This document shows positions 43,683 through 53,231 of a stretch of DNA of 64,000 nt, piece after piece. The translations under genes were made by a program, and so were the position numbers. The first letter of the stretch is position 1. Each line of letters opens with the position of its first letter. Origin of the DNA: Desulfobacter vibrioformis DSM 8776 (GTDB lineage Bacteria; Desulfobacterota; Desulfobacteria; Desulfobacterales; Desulfobacteraceae); NCBI RefSeq assembly GCF_000745975.1, contig NZ_JQKJ01000001.1:124001-188000 (forward strand). Reading direction: 5' to 3'. The notes beneath the pieces were generated by a model. That model ran no database searches, was not told the origin of the DNA, and worked only from the letters and a program-made list of their open reading frames with translations.

Positions 43683-45352
43683 GGCGACACCCACCGCTCA
43701 ATGAGTATCTGGGGATCGTTGAGCTGATTTACGGCACTCTTCCACACCTGGAAATTCACATCAGAAGGCACCACGTTTTTTTCACCCTGGTCCATGGTCT
43801 GAATCATTACAATCCACAGGGGAGAATCAGAAAAAATCTGCCGAATTTGAACAAAATAATAAAGCAGCCCACGGATGGGCGGCTGCCAGACCTCCTGGAG
43901 AACGATCAGAGGTCCCCGGCCCAAATCCTTGACCTGGGCTGCTATCTGATCCTGGTCTGCATCAAAATCAAAGTGGATGCCAACGGTGGCGGCAACATGG
44001 ATACCAAACTGCTGTTCCAGACCGGCCCGGATCTGTTTCATATCATTTTCCCCAAAGCCCCGGGCCGATCCAAGCACAAGGGCCCCGGGCGTATTATTAT
44101 TGACACGGGATTCATCCGGTACAACCGGAGGCCGGGGTTCAGGCTCAGATTCAGGCGTGTTTAAAACCGCACCGGGTTGAGGCATAACAACCAATCTTTC
44201 ATTTTTTTCTACCCCAGGCGCGGGTTCCGGCCTGGGCAAGGGCGCTCTGAATTCCGCCCGGGAGCCCCCGGTCTCTTTGATGTTCATACCCATGCGGGGG
44301 GTACGCATCCGCATAAGCAGACGCTGGTACCCGGGCCTGGACAGATCAAACCGGGCAAGGGCCATTGTCCTGGCAGCATGGGCAAACCCCACCAGAATAA
44401 TTCGTGGCATAAGGGCATACACCAGCATCCCCATGCACAGAAACGGCCACCAGGCAGCCAGATGTTCGTTGGCCAGTCCGGCAATACCTTCCTTGAGCAC
44501 AATCCGGCTGCCTTCTATCTGTTCAAGGGTAGGTACAAAAATATCAGGCATGGCCCAGGACCAGGGCAATGCCATCCAGCTCACCAGGCGGTGTACACTC
44601 TCCCCGGAAGTCAAAAGCGTGGACTGCCACCCAAAGGCCATATCCGTAACTATAATTCTGAAAAACGTACCGCCAAGCGCACCGGTTGAAAATCCCAGCG
44701 CGCCCAGAGAGAGCACAATGAACACCGGCCAGAACAAAATACTTCGAAAAGGCCGGGTATCCAGATGCAGCAGATCACCGGCATCCTTTGAAAATTTAGG
44801 GAAATGCTTTTGAACAGGTGCAGCCCATTTTTGCAGCCGTCCCATAAACTTATCAATGAACAGACGCATGGACAGCCGATGCATCACACCGGCCCAGCCC
44901 GACCCGGCAGGGCCTGACCGGAACTGATGGCCCCCCACCAGTGCAGCAGCCAGGCAAAGCAATGCCGGAAACAAAACAAACACTGCAATAAACAAGGTCA
45001 CATTCACGGGCCGGCTGCCATGGTAAGCCAGAAACGAATACGCCCCCATGCCTCCGGCAGCCAGGCCGCAGGCAAACATCCCCCTGGCAGTCCAGGCATA
45101 AAAAGACTCAAATAACGCACCTGGAAGCTTAGCTCCGGGTCCGCCGCTTCCGGTCTCATGAAAAAACAACAGGCGCCGGTATTCCAGCCATCCTGCAATC
45201 AGCCCGGCATCATCCAGACGGTCGCCATCTTTAAGCTGGCGGAAGATATCCCTGTCCCGGGACACAATGGCGTCTGTATCGACATTCTCCGGACCCTCAT
45301 CCAGGCTTAGAAGGAAATCAAGATCAATAATATCTTTAAGGGGCAGAATCAT
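43679..45352 (-). CDS. DUF2868 membrane protein
   Basis: The 557-residue protein has three or more membrane segments (about 90-110, 120-140, 215-240 and near 310). They are followed by a soluble C-terminal half with a Pro/Glu-rich linker (about 385-415) and a P-loop-poor domain ending LIVLQEVWQPPIRG. It overlaps the GTPase gene by four bases. The pair could form a membrane-linked GTPase complex. Confidence 0.8.
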   Translation of the reverse strand: MILPLKDIIDLDFLLSLDEGPENVDTDAIVSRDRDIFRQLKDGDRLDDAGLIAGWLEYRRLLFFHETGSGGPGAKLPGALFESFYAWTARGMFACGLAAGGMGAYSFLAYHGSRPVNVTLFIAVFVLFPALLCLAAALVGGHQFRSGPAGSGWAGVMHRLSMRLFIDKFMGRLQKWAAPVQKHFPKFSKDAGDLLHLDTRPFRSILFWPVFIVLSLGALGFSTGALGGTFFRIIVTDMAFGWQSTLLTSGESVHRLVSWMALPWSWAMPDIFVPTLEQIEGSRIVLKEGIAGLANEHLAAWWPFLCMGMLVYALMPRIILVGFAHAARTMALARFDLSRPGYQRLLMRMRTPRMGMNIKETGGSRAEFRAPLPRPEPAPGVEKNERLVVMPQPGAVLNTPESEPEPRPPVVPDESRVNNNTPGALVLGSARGFGENDMKQIRAGLEQQFGIHVAATVGIHFDFDADQDQIAAQVKDLGRGPLIVLQEVWQPPIRGLLYYFVQIRQIFSDSPLWIVMIQTMDQGEKNVVPSDVNFQVWKSAVNQLNDPQILIERWVSP

Positions 45353-45374
45353 GAGTGTTCTTTAAATTCTGTTT

Positions 45375-45445
45375 CTACCATATAGTTTTAATTTTTTCCG
45401 ATGTGCTTAAATTTTTATCGGCTGTTATCAATGGTGTGTTTGTAA
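45375..45445 (-). pseudogene. C-terminal remnant of a PIN-domain toxin
   Basis: Downstream of the orphan antitoxin, the minus strand reads T-N-T-P-L-I-T-A-D-K-N-L-S-T-S-E-K-I-K-T-I-W then stop (45375). N-x-P-L-I-T-A-D-K-x-L is the usual last conserved block of VapC-type PIN toxins. The rest of the toxin is absent, so it was probably deleted. Confidence 0.5.
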
Positions 45446-45458
45446 TATAGAAGTGGCA

Positions 45459-45674
45459 CTAATCAACATCAACAGGAGAAACAACATCATGTATCACGGC
45501 ATTTTTTCCAATCTCGGCCAGTTTGTTTCTCGCTGACTCCCTGCTGCGATCAGGAGGTACGAGTTTGGCAACCACTTTTCCCCGGGAGCTTATTTGAATA
45601 CTTGCCCCGCTTTCAATTTTTTTTATAATGTTCATCATATTGGCTCTTAATTCACTTACGGCAACGGTTTGCAT
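45459..45674 (-). CDS. orphan Phd/YefM-type antitoxin
   Basis: The 71-residue protein has the Phd/YefM N-terminus: MQTVAVSELRANMMNIIKKIESGASIQISSRGKVVAKLVPP. The partner toxin should follow directly but only a C-terminal tail remains. AGGCACAAAC precedes the ATG. It may still regulate its own promoter or neutralise toxins from related systems. Confidence 0.85.
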   Translation of the reverse strand: MQTVAVSELRANMMNIIKKIESGASIQISSRGKVVAKLVPPDRSRESARNKLAEIGKNAVIHDVVSPVDVD

Positions 45675-45920
45675 GTTTGTGCCTCCTTGAATTTTTATAC
45701 CAGCGAATTGTACAATTCGACCCCTGAAATGTCAATTTATAAGAACCTGGAGACAAGATACTGGAAACAAGAGGGCGAAGCGCCTGGAGCGCCCATTTTA
45801 GACCCGCATTGTTGGCGTCTTTAGTTTCATTGTTCGTTGTGGGCTTGCGGCCCATGGGGGGGGTATATGGATGTTTTGCTGGAATCCATCAAATCCTTGC
45901 TGGAACAGCAAGATGCGGTT

Positions 45921-48635
45921 CTACGCCATTGTCAATGCTTCATGCACCTTAGCTGCAAGCTCCTTGATGGAAAAAGGCTTCTGGATAAATAGAACATCTT
46001 GATCCAGTACACCGTGATGGGCAATAACATTTGCCGTGTAACCAGACATGAAGAGAATTTTCAGATCAGGGTTTATCTGAATAACCTGTTCTGACAACGC
46101 CCTGCCGTTCATCTCCGGCATAACAACATCTGTGATTAGAAGACGTATTTCGCTGGCATGAGCGTGGGCAAGTTCAAGCGCTTGGCTCGTTGTGTTTGCT
46201 GTAAGTACGATATATCCCAGATGTTGAAGCATATTCTGGCCCAATTGCAGTATTGAAGGTTCATCCTCCACCAGAAGCAGGGTCTCTCCATGGCCGAACT
46301 GAATTTTCTCCTTGTGTTCTTTAAGAAGGGTGACGCTCTCTCCCTTGTGGCGCGGAAGATAGATTCTGAAGGTTGTCCCCTTGCCCAGCTCGCTGTAAAC
46401 ATTTATGAAACCGCTATTCTGTTTGACTATACCATAAACTGTGGCTAACCCAAGGCCAGTGCCTCTGCCTACCTCTTTTGTTGTAAAGAAGGGTTCAAAA
46501 AGTTTATCTAAGGTCTCTTTATCCATACCGCACCCATCATCACTTACAGCCAGCAGGAGGAAATTACCGGGAATAAAGCCTATATGGTCGTTGCAATACG
46601 CTTTGTCAAATGTCACCATGCCTGTTTCAATGGTTATTCTGCCGACGCCATGAATGGCATCACGGGCATTTACACACAGGTTTGCCAGAATCTGATCAAG
46701 CTGTGATGGGTCTATCTCTACTGGCCACAGGTGTTGGCCATCTGGCAGCCATGCAAGGTCAATATCCTCTCCTATAAGACGCCGGATCATCTTGAGCATT
46801 CCTTCAACAGTGCTGTTTAAAGCCAGCACCCGTGGAGCAATAGTCTGCTTTCTGGCAAAGGCCAGCAGTTGCCGTGTGATATCAGCAGAACGTCTTCCTG
46901 CCTTCAGAATCTGCTGAAGATGGTCATAAAGATGGTCAGATAGTCCAACCTCTTCCAGGGCAAGTTCTGTATAGCCTAGAATAACGCTGAGCATATTGTT
47001 GTAGTCGTGAGCCACGCCACCTGCAAGGCGTCCAACGGATTCCATCTTCTGAGCCTGACGGAACTGCTCTTCAACCCTCTTCTGGTCAGTTATGTCAGTT
47101 GTGAATCCTTCTATAATGAAGAAGTTATCCCCGCTCTGCCGAGAATTTATCTCCTGTTCCTGAAGCGCTGTCTCCTGTTGAACGCTTGTCTGGTTCTGTT
47201 GAGAAATTCTGGCATTCATTCTGAGCCACAGTTTCCTGTTGTCTGCTGTATATGCCTGATATTCAAAATTCTCAACCTTCCCTCTTTCATGAAGCGCTCT
47301 GAGAAACTCTTTGCGCCTATCCGGATTTACATAAAGGTGTCTCTGAAGAGAGCTGTAATGTGATATTGTCTCCTGAGGTGAACTGAATCCAAGGATATTG
47401 GCCATGGCAAGATTAACAGAGAGTGTTTCTCCTTTTGATGTGGTGGTAAAAATGCCGACCGGTGCATTCTCAAAGAGATTTCTGTATTTTGCTTCACTCT
47501 TCTGTAACGCCTCTTCACTCCGTTTTTTTTCAACGATCTGCCAGATGACATCTGCCAGATAGCTTACAGTCTCCACATCCCTCTCTGTATAGTCCGCAGG
47601 TTTGTTCCCGACGCCAAGTATGGCAACAATTTTATCTGCATGGATAATTGGCACCACAAGCTCTCGGATCACCTTTACGTGACCTTGGGGCATCCCCTTT
47701 TTGTGTGGCAGAGACTCGTAATCGTTGTGTATAACCGCTCTTCTCTGGTGGATACAATCCACCCAGACACCAGCCTTATCAATACCATAGTGCAGCCCTT
47801 TTCCCTCTGCCTGACAGAATTTTTTGAGCGTGCTCGTTGACCACTGCTGCAAGGAGAGGCTCTTCTGATCCTCCTCAACACAGTGATAGAGCCCAATGGG
47901 ACTATCAACAAATTCACATGTTTCATCAAGGGCTTTTGTCAGAAATTGATCCAGGGTGTGGTCTGCCACATACTCCAGCAGAGTCAGTCGGATCTGCATC
48001 AGACTCTGAGAGTAGTTTTGATGTTTCTCCAGATTCTCTCTTGCCTGTTGCAGGTCAGCCATGGTTCTGGCAGCAGCCACCTGATCTGACAGAATTTTAC
48101 CCGCAAGAATTGTTGCAAGAGGGTACATGAGCAGTACAGGTAGCCCGATACGCGCTACAACCGCCACCCCAGCCCCTTCTGGCAGCGTTAACATCAGGCA
48201 GAGCATGGCAAGATGAACTGCAATACCAAAAATGTAGAGCCTCAACGCAGATGGTGGCGCAGCCGCTGATCTGAGCCTGACGTGCTCAAACAGTCCAATT
48301 GCCGCAGAGGAGAGGATGACAAGTGAACCTGTAACCGCACCAGAGCCCCCTATCCAGACGCGACAGGCTGTTGTTATAACACAGGCAAATGTAGCAGCCC
48401 ACGGCCCGAAAAACAGCGCACAGAGACTTATCATGATTGATCTGCCATCAAAGATCAGGCCAGGCCCAAGGTTGAGCGGTCGTAGCATCCCGATAACTGA
48501 GCCGGCGCCAAAGAGCCCCCCTTGCATAAGCAGACCTGCCATGGTATGGCGGTCTCTGTATTTATCAATAAATCCTGAGATAATTGTTATTGATACCAGC
48601 ATTGCCAGATTCATTATCAAATCAAGATAGATCAT
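45921..48635 (-). CDS. hybrid sensor histidine kinase with LytS-type membrane sensor
   Basis: The 904-residue protein combines a 5TM-5TMR_LYT sensor domain (about 1-190; GLFGAGSVIGMLRPLNLGPGLIFDGRSIMISL), a GAF domain (about 225-370), a PAS domain (about 375-500), HisKA with phospho-His in VGRLAGGVAHDYNNML, an HATPase domain (NLCVNARDAI; GRGTGLGLATVYGIV), and a C-terminal receiver (LLVEDEPSI; phospho-Asp in ITDVVMPEMNG). There is no output domain, so it signals through another partner. The regulated pathway is unknown. It starts with an ATG that begins the first membrane helix. Confidence 0.9.
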   Translation of the reverse strand: MIYLDLIMNLAMLVSITIISGFIDKYRDRHTMAGLLMQGGLFGAGSVIGMLRPLNLGPGLIFDGRSIMISLCALFFGPWAATFACVITTACRVWIGGSGAVTGSLVILSSAAIGLFEHVRLRSAAAPPSALRLYIFGIAVHLAMLCLMLTLPEGAGVAVVARIGLPVLLMYPLATILAGKILSDQVAAARTMADLQQARENLEKHQNYSQSLMQIRLTLLEYVADHTLDQFLTKALDETCEFVDSPIGLYHCVEEDQKSLSLQQWSTSTLKKFCQAEGKGLHYGIDKAGVWVDCIHQRRAVIHNDYESLPHKKGMPQGHVKVIRELVVPIIHADKIVAILGVGNKPADYTERDVETVSYLADVIWQIVEKKRSEEALQKSEAKYRNLFENAPVGIFTTTSKGETLSVNLAMANILGFSSPQETISHYSSLQRHLYVNPDRRKEFLRALHERGKVENFEYQAYTADNRKLWLRMNARISQQNQTSVQQETALQEQEINSRQSGDNFFIIEGFTTDITDQKRVEEQFRQAQKMESVGRLAGGVAHDYNNMLSVILGYTELALEEVGLSDHLYDHLQQILKAGRRSADITRQLLAFARKQTIAPRVLALNSTVEGMLKMIRRLIGEDIDLAWLPDGQHLWPVEIDPSQLDQILANLCVNARDAIHGVGRITIETGMVTFDKAYCNDHIGFIPGNFLLLAVSDDGCGMDKETLDKLFEPFFTTKEVGRGTGLGLATVYGIVKQNSGFINVYSELGKGTTFRIYLPRHKGESVTLLKEHKEKIQFGHGETLLLVEDEPSILQLGQNMLQHLGYIVLTANTTSQALELAHAHASEIRLLITDVVMPEMNGRALSEQVIQINPDLKILFMSGYTANVIAHHGVLDQDVLFIQKPFSIKELAAKVHEALTMA

Positions 48636-48686
48636 GAATGTCTGCCTCTGATTTTTTTATATGCGATTATCCTGAGCCCTCCCGTT

Positions 48687-49022
48687 TCAATGCGCGTGGA
48701 CAGCCGCCTCAAGCACCCTGGCAACCCATTGATTAATGCTTTGACCATTTATTTCTGCTGCGGTCGCCACCGCAGCATGAATATCCGCCGGTATCCTCAA
48801 CATAAGATTTCCAGAATATGTTTTATTGGGTTTTTGCCCTAATTTTTCACAAGCCGAAACATAGTCATTTATCGACTCGGCAAAAGCCGCTTCAAGCTCT
48901 GGCACCGTTTCCCCATGGAAGCAAACCACGTCGTTAATACCAACAACCCGGCCAACAAAAATCTTATCGTCCGGGTCAAAATCAATCCTGGCATAATAGC
49001 CTTTATACTTCATTCCGTTCAT
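48687..49022 (-). CDS. hicB: HicB-type antitoxin
   Basis: The 111-residue antitoxin has the HicB RNase-H-like fold pattern (YKGYYARIDFDPDDKIFVGRVVGINDVVCFHGETVPELEAAFAESINDYVSACEKLG) and a C-terminal ribbon-helix-helix (GNLMLRIPADIHAAVATAAEINGQSINQWVARVLEAA). It overlaps hicA by four bases. Confidence 0.93.
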   Translation of the reverse strand: MNGMKYKGYYARIDFDPDDKIFVGRVVGINDVVCFHGETVPELEAAFAESINDYVSACEKLGQKPNKTYSGNLMLRIPADIHAAVATAAEINGQSINQWVARVLEAAVHAH

Positions 49023-49273
49023 GGGGTCGCTCCTATTTTGATCAAAAATTCACGGGCTGCTTTAATCCGGTATTTCAGGGCCTCTTTTTCGGGGTGAGGC
49101 CTATGAAAACAGGCTCTCACGCCATCTTTTTCGAATGTAACACTTGAACCGGTGCCCTCTATTACCCGGCATCCCACGGCAACAAACAAAGACTCTATTT
49201 TTTTCCATTCCAAATTGCTATTTATTGGATCTTGAAAAATAGCTGCCTGTATTTTTCGGTGTTTTGTGTTCAT
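49019..49273 (-). CDS. hicA: HicA-type mRNA interferase toxin
   Basis: The 84-residue protein shows the double-stranded-RNA-binding fold of HicA: residues ~22-30 WKKIESLFVA, the GTGSSVTF loop and the catalytic His in ACFHRPHPEKEALKYRIKAAREFL. The toxin gene comes first, as in most hicAB modules. Confidence 0.9.
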   Translation of the reverse strand: MNTKHRKIQAAIFQDPINSNLEWKKIESLFVAVGCRVIEGTGSSVTFEKDGVRACFHRPHPEKEALKYRIKAAREFLIKIGATP

Positions 49274-49544
49274 GCCTTGATAATAATTTCATTTATCATC
49301 GATTGCAATCAATGATTGCAATCGGTTAAGGTCTGTCAGGGAATTTTTAACCATAAAAATTAGAACGGTTTTTACCCCACTGCTTCTGTTACTCAATGCC
49401 GCGTTTAACTATGCCTGGGCGACAGATGATATTATTGCTGGGTTCCCAAACCTCATGGGCGCACTACTTGTTGCAAACTTACAGTATAAACAGTAAGGTA
49501 AAATAAAAAACTTGGAATAATACAAACCAGTTGAAAGCGTTAAA

Positions 49545-49781
49545 ATGCCAACCGTTTTCAAAATAGGAGCTTACCGATTTTTCTTTTACTCTGGAGATCG
49601 AGATGAGCCGGTACACATTCACGTCGAAAAAGAAGATAATGTTGCAAAATTTTGGCTTGATCCGGTAAGACTTCAAAAGAGTGGCGGATTTAGAGCAAGA
49701 GAAATTAATGATCTTCAGAAAAAAGTTCAGGATAATCAAGAACAAATTATAGAGGCTTGGAATGAGTACTTTAACAATTGA
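49545..49781 (+). CDS. DUF4160 protein
   Basis: The 78-residue protein matches DUF4160: MPTVFKIGAYRFFFYSGDRDEPVHIHVEKEDNVAKFWLDPVRL, with the conserved E-P-x-H-x-H. Together with the overlapping DUF2442 gene it forms a recurring toxin-antitoxin-like pair. The partners overlap by 20 bases. The function is not settled. Confidence 0.85.
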   Translation: MPTVFKIGAYRFFFYSGDRDEPVHIHVEKEDNVAKFWLDPVRLQKSGGFRAREINDLQKKVQDNQEQIIEAWNEYFNN

Positions 49782-50088
49782 AATTGAAGTGCCATATGCA
49801 CAAGATGTTATCGTAACACCAGAGCTATTAAATATTGATTTAAGCGATGGACGCAGCATCTCAGTCCCATTAGCCTGGTTTCCGAGGTTAGTATACGCTG
49901 ATCAGAAAGAACGGGATAACTGGCGCATAATTGGCCGGGGTGAAGGGATACACTGGGAAGATATTGACGAAGATATTAGTGTTGAGGGACTGTTAGCTGG
50001 GAAAGCATCTGGGGAAAGCAATTTATCATTAAAAAAATGGCTGGCTAAACGATCAGCCCAACAAAACCCTGGAGAGGGTGCGACATGA
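49762..50088 (+). CDS. DUF2442 protein
   Basis: The 108-residue protein matches DUF2442: DVIVTPELLNIDLSDGRSISVPLAWFPRLVYADQKERDNWRIIGRGEGIHWEDIDEDISVEGLLAG. AGAGG lies shortly before the ATG, inside the end of the DUF4160 gene. It is the presumed antitoxin-like partner. Confidence 0.87.
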   Translation: MSTLTIEIEVPYAQDVIVTPELLNIDLSDGRSISVPLAWFPRLVYADQKERDNWRIIGRGEGIHWEDIDEDISVEGLLAGKASGESNLSLKKWLAKRSAQQNPGEGAT

Positions 50089-50238
50089 ACTACTTGATAT
50101 TATTGTTAATTAATACAAATTAACCTGCCGTATCACCGGTAGTTTCTTACCTCGGCATGCATAACTGGTAACGGTTTTGTGTGAAGCCCGGGTTAAGATT
50201 CAAACACCTGACGAATAAGGATAAAATTGTGCGAAGAA

Positions 50239-51384
50239 CTATCCACGGCTATAAAATGAGCTGATAACATCTGCCACCCTGTCCACATCATCCAGGCTCA
50301 TTTCGTAATACAGGGGCAGCCGCAGCACCCTTTCGCTTAAATTTTGTGTATGTTTCAGATCCCCGGCAACCCTGCCGAACTTCTTTCCGGCAGGGGATGA
50401 ATGCAGAGGAATATAGTGAAATACAGCATGAATATTTTCATTTCTAAGACAGGTTATTAATCTGGACCGTTCTTCCAATTCCCCGGTGACAATATAAAAT
50501 ATATGCCCGTTGTGGCTACCGGCTGCGGATTCCCCGTGGGCCAGGCGGATAAGGCCCTTTTCTTCCAGAGAAACCAGCCTTGCCCGGTAATGGTCGCAGA
50601 TCTCCCGTCTTTTTTGAATAATGGTTTCAGCCTGCTCAAGCTGGGCATACAAAAATGCCGCTGTCATATCCGACGGCAGAAAAGAGGATCCTATATCCAC
50701 CCAGGTATATTTATCCACCTGACCCTGGAAAAACTGGCGCCGGTTGGTACCTTTTTCCCAGATAATATGGGCCCGGTCCAGCAGATCCGGGTTGTTAATC
50801 AAAAGGGCCCCGCCCTCGCCGCTGATAATGTTTTTAGTTTCATGGAAACTTAAGGTGCCCATATCCCCGATGGTGCCCAGAAACCGGCCGCTGTCCGAAG
50901 AAAGCAGGGCCTGGGCCGCATCTTCGATAACCATGAGCCCATGCCTGCCTGCAATATCCATGATCATATCCATGGCACAGGGCACACCTGCATAATGCAC
51001 CGGTACGATGGCCTTTGTCCTGTCCGTTATTGCCGGTTCTATCAATGCTTCATCAATATTAAGCGTATCGGGCCGGATATCCACAAACACAGGCACACCG
51101 CCCCGCAGCACAAATGCATTGGCCGTTGAAACAAAGGTATAGGACGGCATGATCACCTCATCCCCGGGGCCAATGTCGGCAAGGATGGCTGCCATCTCAA
51201 GGGCGGCCGTGCAGGAATGGGTCAGAAGGGCCGGACTTCCCAGGCGGCTCCGCAGCCAGTCCTGGCATTGCTTTGTGAAATATCCGTCCCCTGCCAGATG
51301 GGAATGTTTGATAACAGCCTGGGCAATATTATAGAGTTCTTTACCGGCAATGAAAGGCCTGTTGTAAGGGATAAACTCGTTCAA
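50239..51384 (-). CDS. wecE: dTDP-4-amino-4,6-dideoxygalactose transaminase (WecE-like)
   Basis: The 381-residue PLP enzyme follows E. coli WecE/RffA closely. It shares TPSCTAALEMAA-type sequence, GDEVIMPSYTFVSTANAFVLRG, VPVHYAGVPCAMD, the PLP-lysine motif LSFHETKNIISGEGGALL, EKGTNRRQFFQGQVDKYTWVDIGSSFLPSD and FHYIPLHSSPAGKKFG. It would make dTDP-Fuc4N from the 4-keto sugar and glutamate. It is the last gene of the minus-strand surface-sugar cluster and pairs with a WecD-like acyltransferase 4 kb upstream. Confidence 0.9.
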   Translation of the reverse strand: MNEFIPYNRPFIAGKELYNIAQAVIKHSHLAGDGYFTKQCQDWLRSRLGSPALLTHSCTAALEMAAILADIGPGDEVIMPSYTFVSTANAFVLRGGVPVFVDIRPDTLNIDEALIEPAITDRTKAIVPVHYAGVPCAMDMIMDIAGRHGLMVIEDAAQALLSSDSGRFLGTIGDMGTLSFHETKNIISGEGGALLINNPDLLDRAHIIWEKGTNRRQFFQGQVDKYTWVDIGSSFLPSDMTAAFLYAQLEQAETIIQKRREICDHYRARLVSLEEKGLIRLAHGESAAGSHNGHIFYIVTGELEERSRLITCLRNENIHAVFHYIPLHSSPAGKKFGRVAGDLKHTQNLSERVLRLPLYYEMSLDDVDRVADVISSFYSRG

Positions 51385-51404
51385 GATATTCCTCTCCTTT
51401 ATTC

Positions 51405-51788
51405 CTAATACGGTGCCCTGCTTGTTATAACAATCCCCATGACAATAAACAGCAACCCCAACAGTTTATATAAAGAAAAGGGTTCCTTGAATAATATTAT
51501 GGACAAAAAAAACACCAGTACGAACGAAGCGCTCATAAACGGATACGCATAGCTTAAATCAAACTTTGTAACTACAGCCATCCAGAACAGGCTGGCGACA
51601 AAAGCGCTGCCCATACCTGACAGAATAAACGGATCGGTAAACAGGGTTTTTATCAGCCAGGCAATTTTATCAAGATGATTTTCAGGCATTGCCCCATGAA
51701 GAGCCATCCGCCATTTGAGAACAATCTGCCCGTAGCAGGTAAAAAAAATACATCCGAAAATATACAGGTAGTCCATAATTCGCCACAC
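51405..51788 (-). CDS. EamA/SMR-type small exporter
   Basis: The 127-residue protein has four membrane segments and the EamA/ArnE-F-like pattern (YIFGCIFFTCYGQIVLKWR; FDLSYAYPFMSASFVLVFFLSIILFKEPFSLYKLLGLLFIVMGI). Such proteins flip undecaprenyl-linked aminosugars in some pathways. Its place in the sugar cluster suggests this role. The frame begins with a GTG at 51788; the ATG at 51776 is an alternative. Confidence 0.7.
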   Translation of the reverse strand: MWRIMDYLYIFGCIFFTCYGQIVLKWRMALHGAMPENHLDKIAWLIKTLFTDPFILSGMGSAFVASLFWMAVVTKFDLSYAYPFMSASFVLVFFLSIILFKEPFSLYKLLGLLFIVMGIVITSRAPY

Positions 51789-51815
51789 GATTAAATTTTA
51801 TCTATGAAATACGGA

Positions 51816-53231
51816 TCAGGCCTCATAGTACCGGGCCAAATCTTTATACAGGGTCTTTCCCGCATCGGTTTTAGGGATCTGTGACACAGCCTGACACCTA
51901 AACGCAGAAAAATGCAATCCTGTTTTTTGCGCTAAAAAGCGCCTCACAGAATCATGCAGCGTGTCATCTGTTAAAAAAACAAACATGAGATCATCTTTGC
52001 CCGCGCATGCACTGTCGACGTCCGGGAATGCCGTTTTCATCATCCTTTCAACCTCATCCAGGTTGATACGGGTGCCGAAAATCTTTAAAAATCGTTTTTT
52101 TCTGCCCACGACATAATAGTATCCGTCAGCATCCCGCTTTGCAATATCTCCGGTAACAAGGACACCGTTTCGCTCGTCACCCAAACTCAAGTCTTCACCG
52201 CACCGGGCATACCCGAGGCTGACATTTTTCCCCTTGTACACCAGTTCGCCGGCCATATCAGGGCCATCAATCTCTTTCCCGTCATCCTCAATGAGGGAAA
52301 AGCAGCCGCCGGGAATGACAATGCCCATACTGCCGCATTTTTCAAGGGTTTTCTCCCCGGGCAGATAGGCCATTCTGGCCGTGGCCTCTGTTTGTCCGTA
52401 CATCACGATAAAATTCTTGCCGTTTGCAAGCGCATATTCTGCAAACTTTTTATGCAGTTCAGGGGACAGCTTTCCCCCTGCCTGGGTCATGGTTTGCAAC
52501 GCAGGCAGATCCATTCTGAAAAACCTTAGCTTATCAAGCATCTCATAGGTGTAGGGAACACCGCCGAAAGAGGTTGCCTCAAACGCTTTCAACTGCTGCC
52601 AGAACGCTTTCTGCATCAATGTCTTATCCGTAAGAATCACGGCTGCGCCCACATAAAGATGGGCGTTGATGATGGAAAGCCCGTAGGTATAACTCATAGG
52701 CAGAGTCGTAATGGGGCGCTGGGTTTTGGATAAATTCAGATACCGGGCAATGGAAGAAGTGTTGGATTGAATATTTTCATAACTTAAACGCACCAGCTTG
52801 GGGCTGCCTGTTGATCCGGATGTGGTCAGCAGCAGGGCCAGGTGCTCATATAACGGATATTCATTATTGTACGGCGTTTTCAACAAAGAATAGGCGAAAT
52901 CATGATAGATCGGCCGAAACGATTTGAACCCGGATGCCATCCGTGACGGGCACCATATAAAATCAGGCCGATAGGTGTCCAACAGCGAGGCCAACAGGGC
53001 CGAATCCAGGCCAGCCTCAACCAGAAAAGGGACGATTCTGTTATTTAAAAACGACACATAGCCCAGAAGGGAGCCTGTCTCATTAGCGCATAGATTAAAG
53101 ACCAGGCATCGCCCGGGAATATGCTGTGCCACCCTGTCTGATGCAAACAGAAGATCGGCATAGCTGACGGTTGTACCGTTCTGGTTTATAACCGCAGGAT
53201 TGCTGCCGAATGTTTCAAAATTCCAGATCAT
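51816..53231 (-). CDS. AMP-dependent acyl/ACP ligase
   Basis: The 471-residue adenylate-forming enzyme has the A3 loop LLTTSGSTGSPKLVRLSYEN (about 135), the A5 box MYGQTEATARMAYLPG, A7/A8 (VTGDIAKRDADGYYYVVGRKKRFLKIFGTRINLDEVE), and no obvious condensation domain. It is similar to acyl-AMP ligases that load carrier proteins. It overlaps the upstream ACP gene by 17 bases, so it probably charges that ACP with a short acid. Confidence 0.82.
   Translation of the reverse strand: MIWNFETFGSNPAVINQNGTTVSYADLLFASDRVAQHIPGRCLVFNLCANETGSLLGYVSFLNNRIVPFLVEAGLDSALLASLLDTYRPDFIWCPSRMASGFKSFRPIYHDFAYSLLKTPYNNEYPLYEHLALLLTTSGSTGSPKLVRLSYENIQSNTSSIARYLNLSKTQRPITTLPMSYTYGLSIINAHLYVGAAVILTDKTLMQKAFWQQLKAFEATSFGGVPYTYEMLDKLRFFRMDLPALQTMTQAGGKLSPELHKKFAEYALANGKNFIVMYGQTEATARMAYLPGEKTLEKCGSMGIVIPGGCFSLIEDDGKEIDGPDMAGELVYKGKNVSLGYARCGEDLSLGDERNGVLVTGDIAKRDADGYYYVVGRKKRFLKIFGTRINLDEVERMMKTAFPDVDSACAGKDDLMFVFLTDDTLHDSVRRFLAQKTGLHFSAFRCQAVSQIPKTDAGKTLYKDLARYYEA

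Noticed and set aside
42882-43727. 281-codon plus-strand frame opposite the GTPase gene
   Set aside because: It is antisense to a recognised GTPase with Walker A and DTPG motifs.
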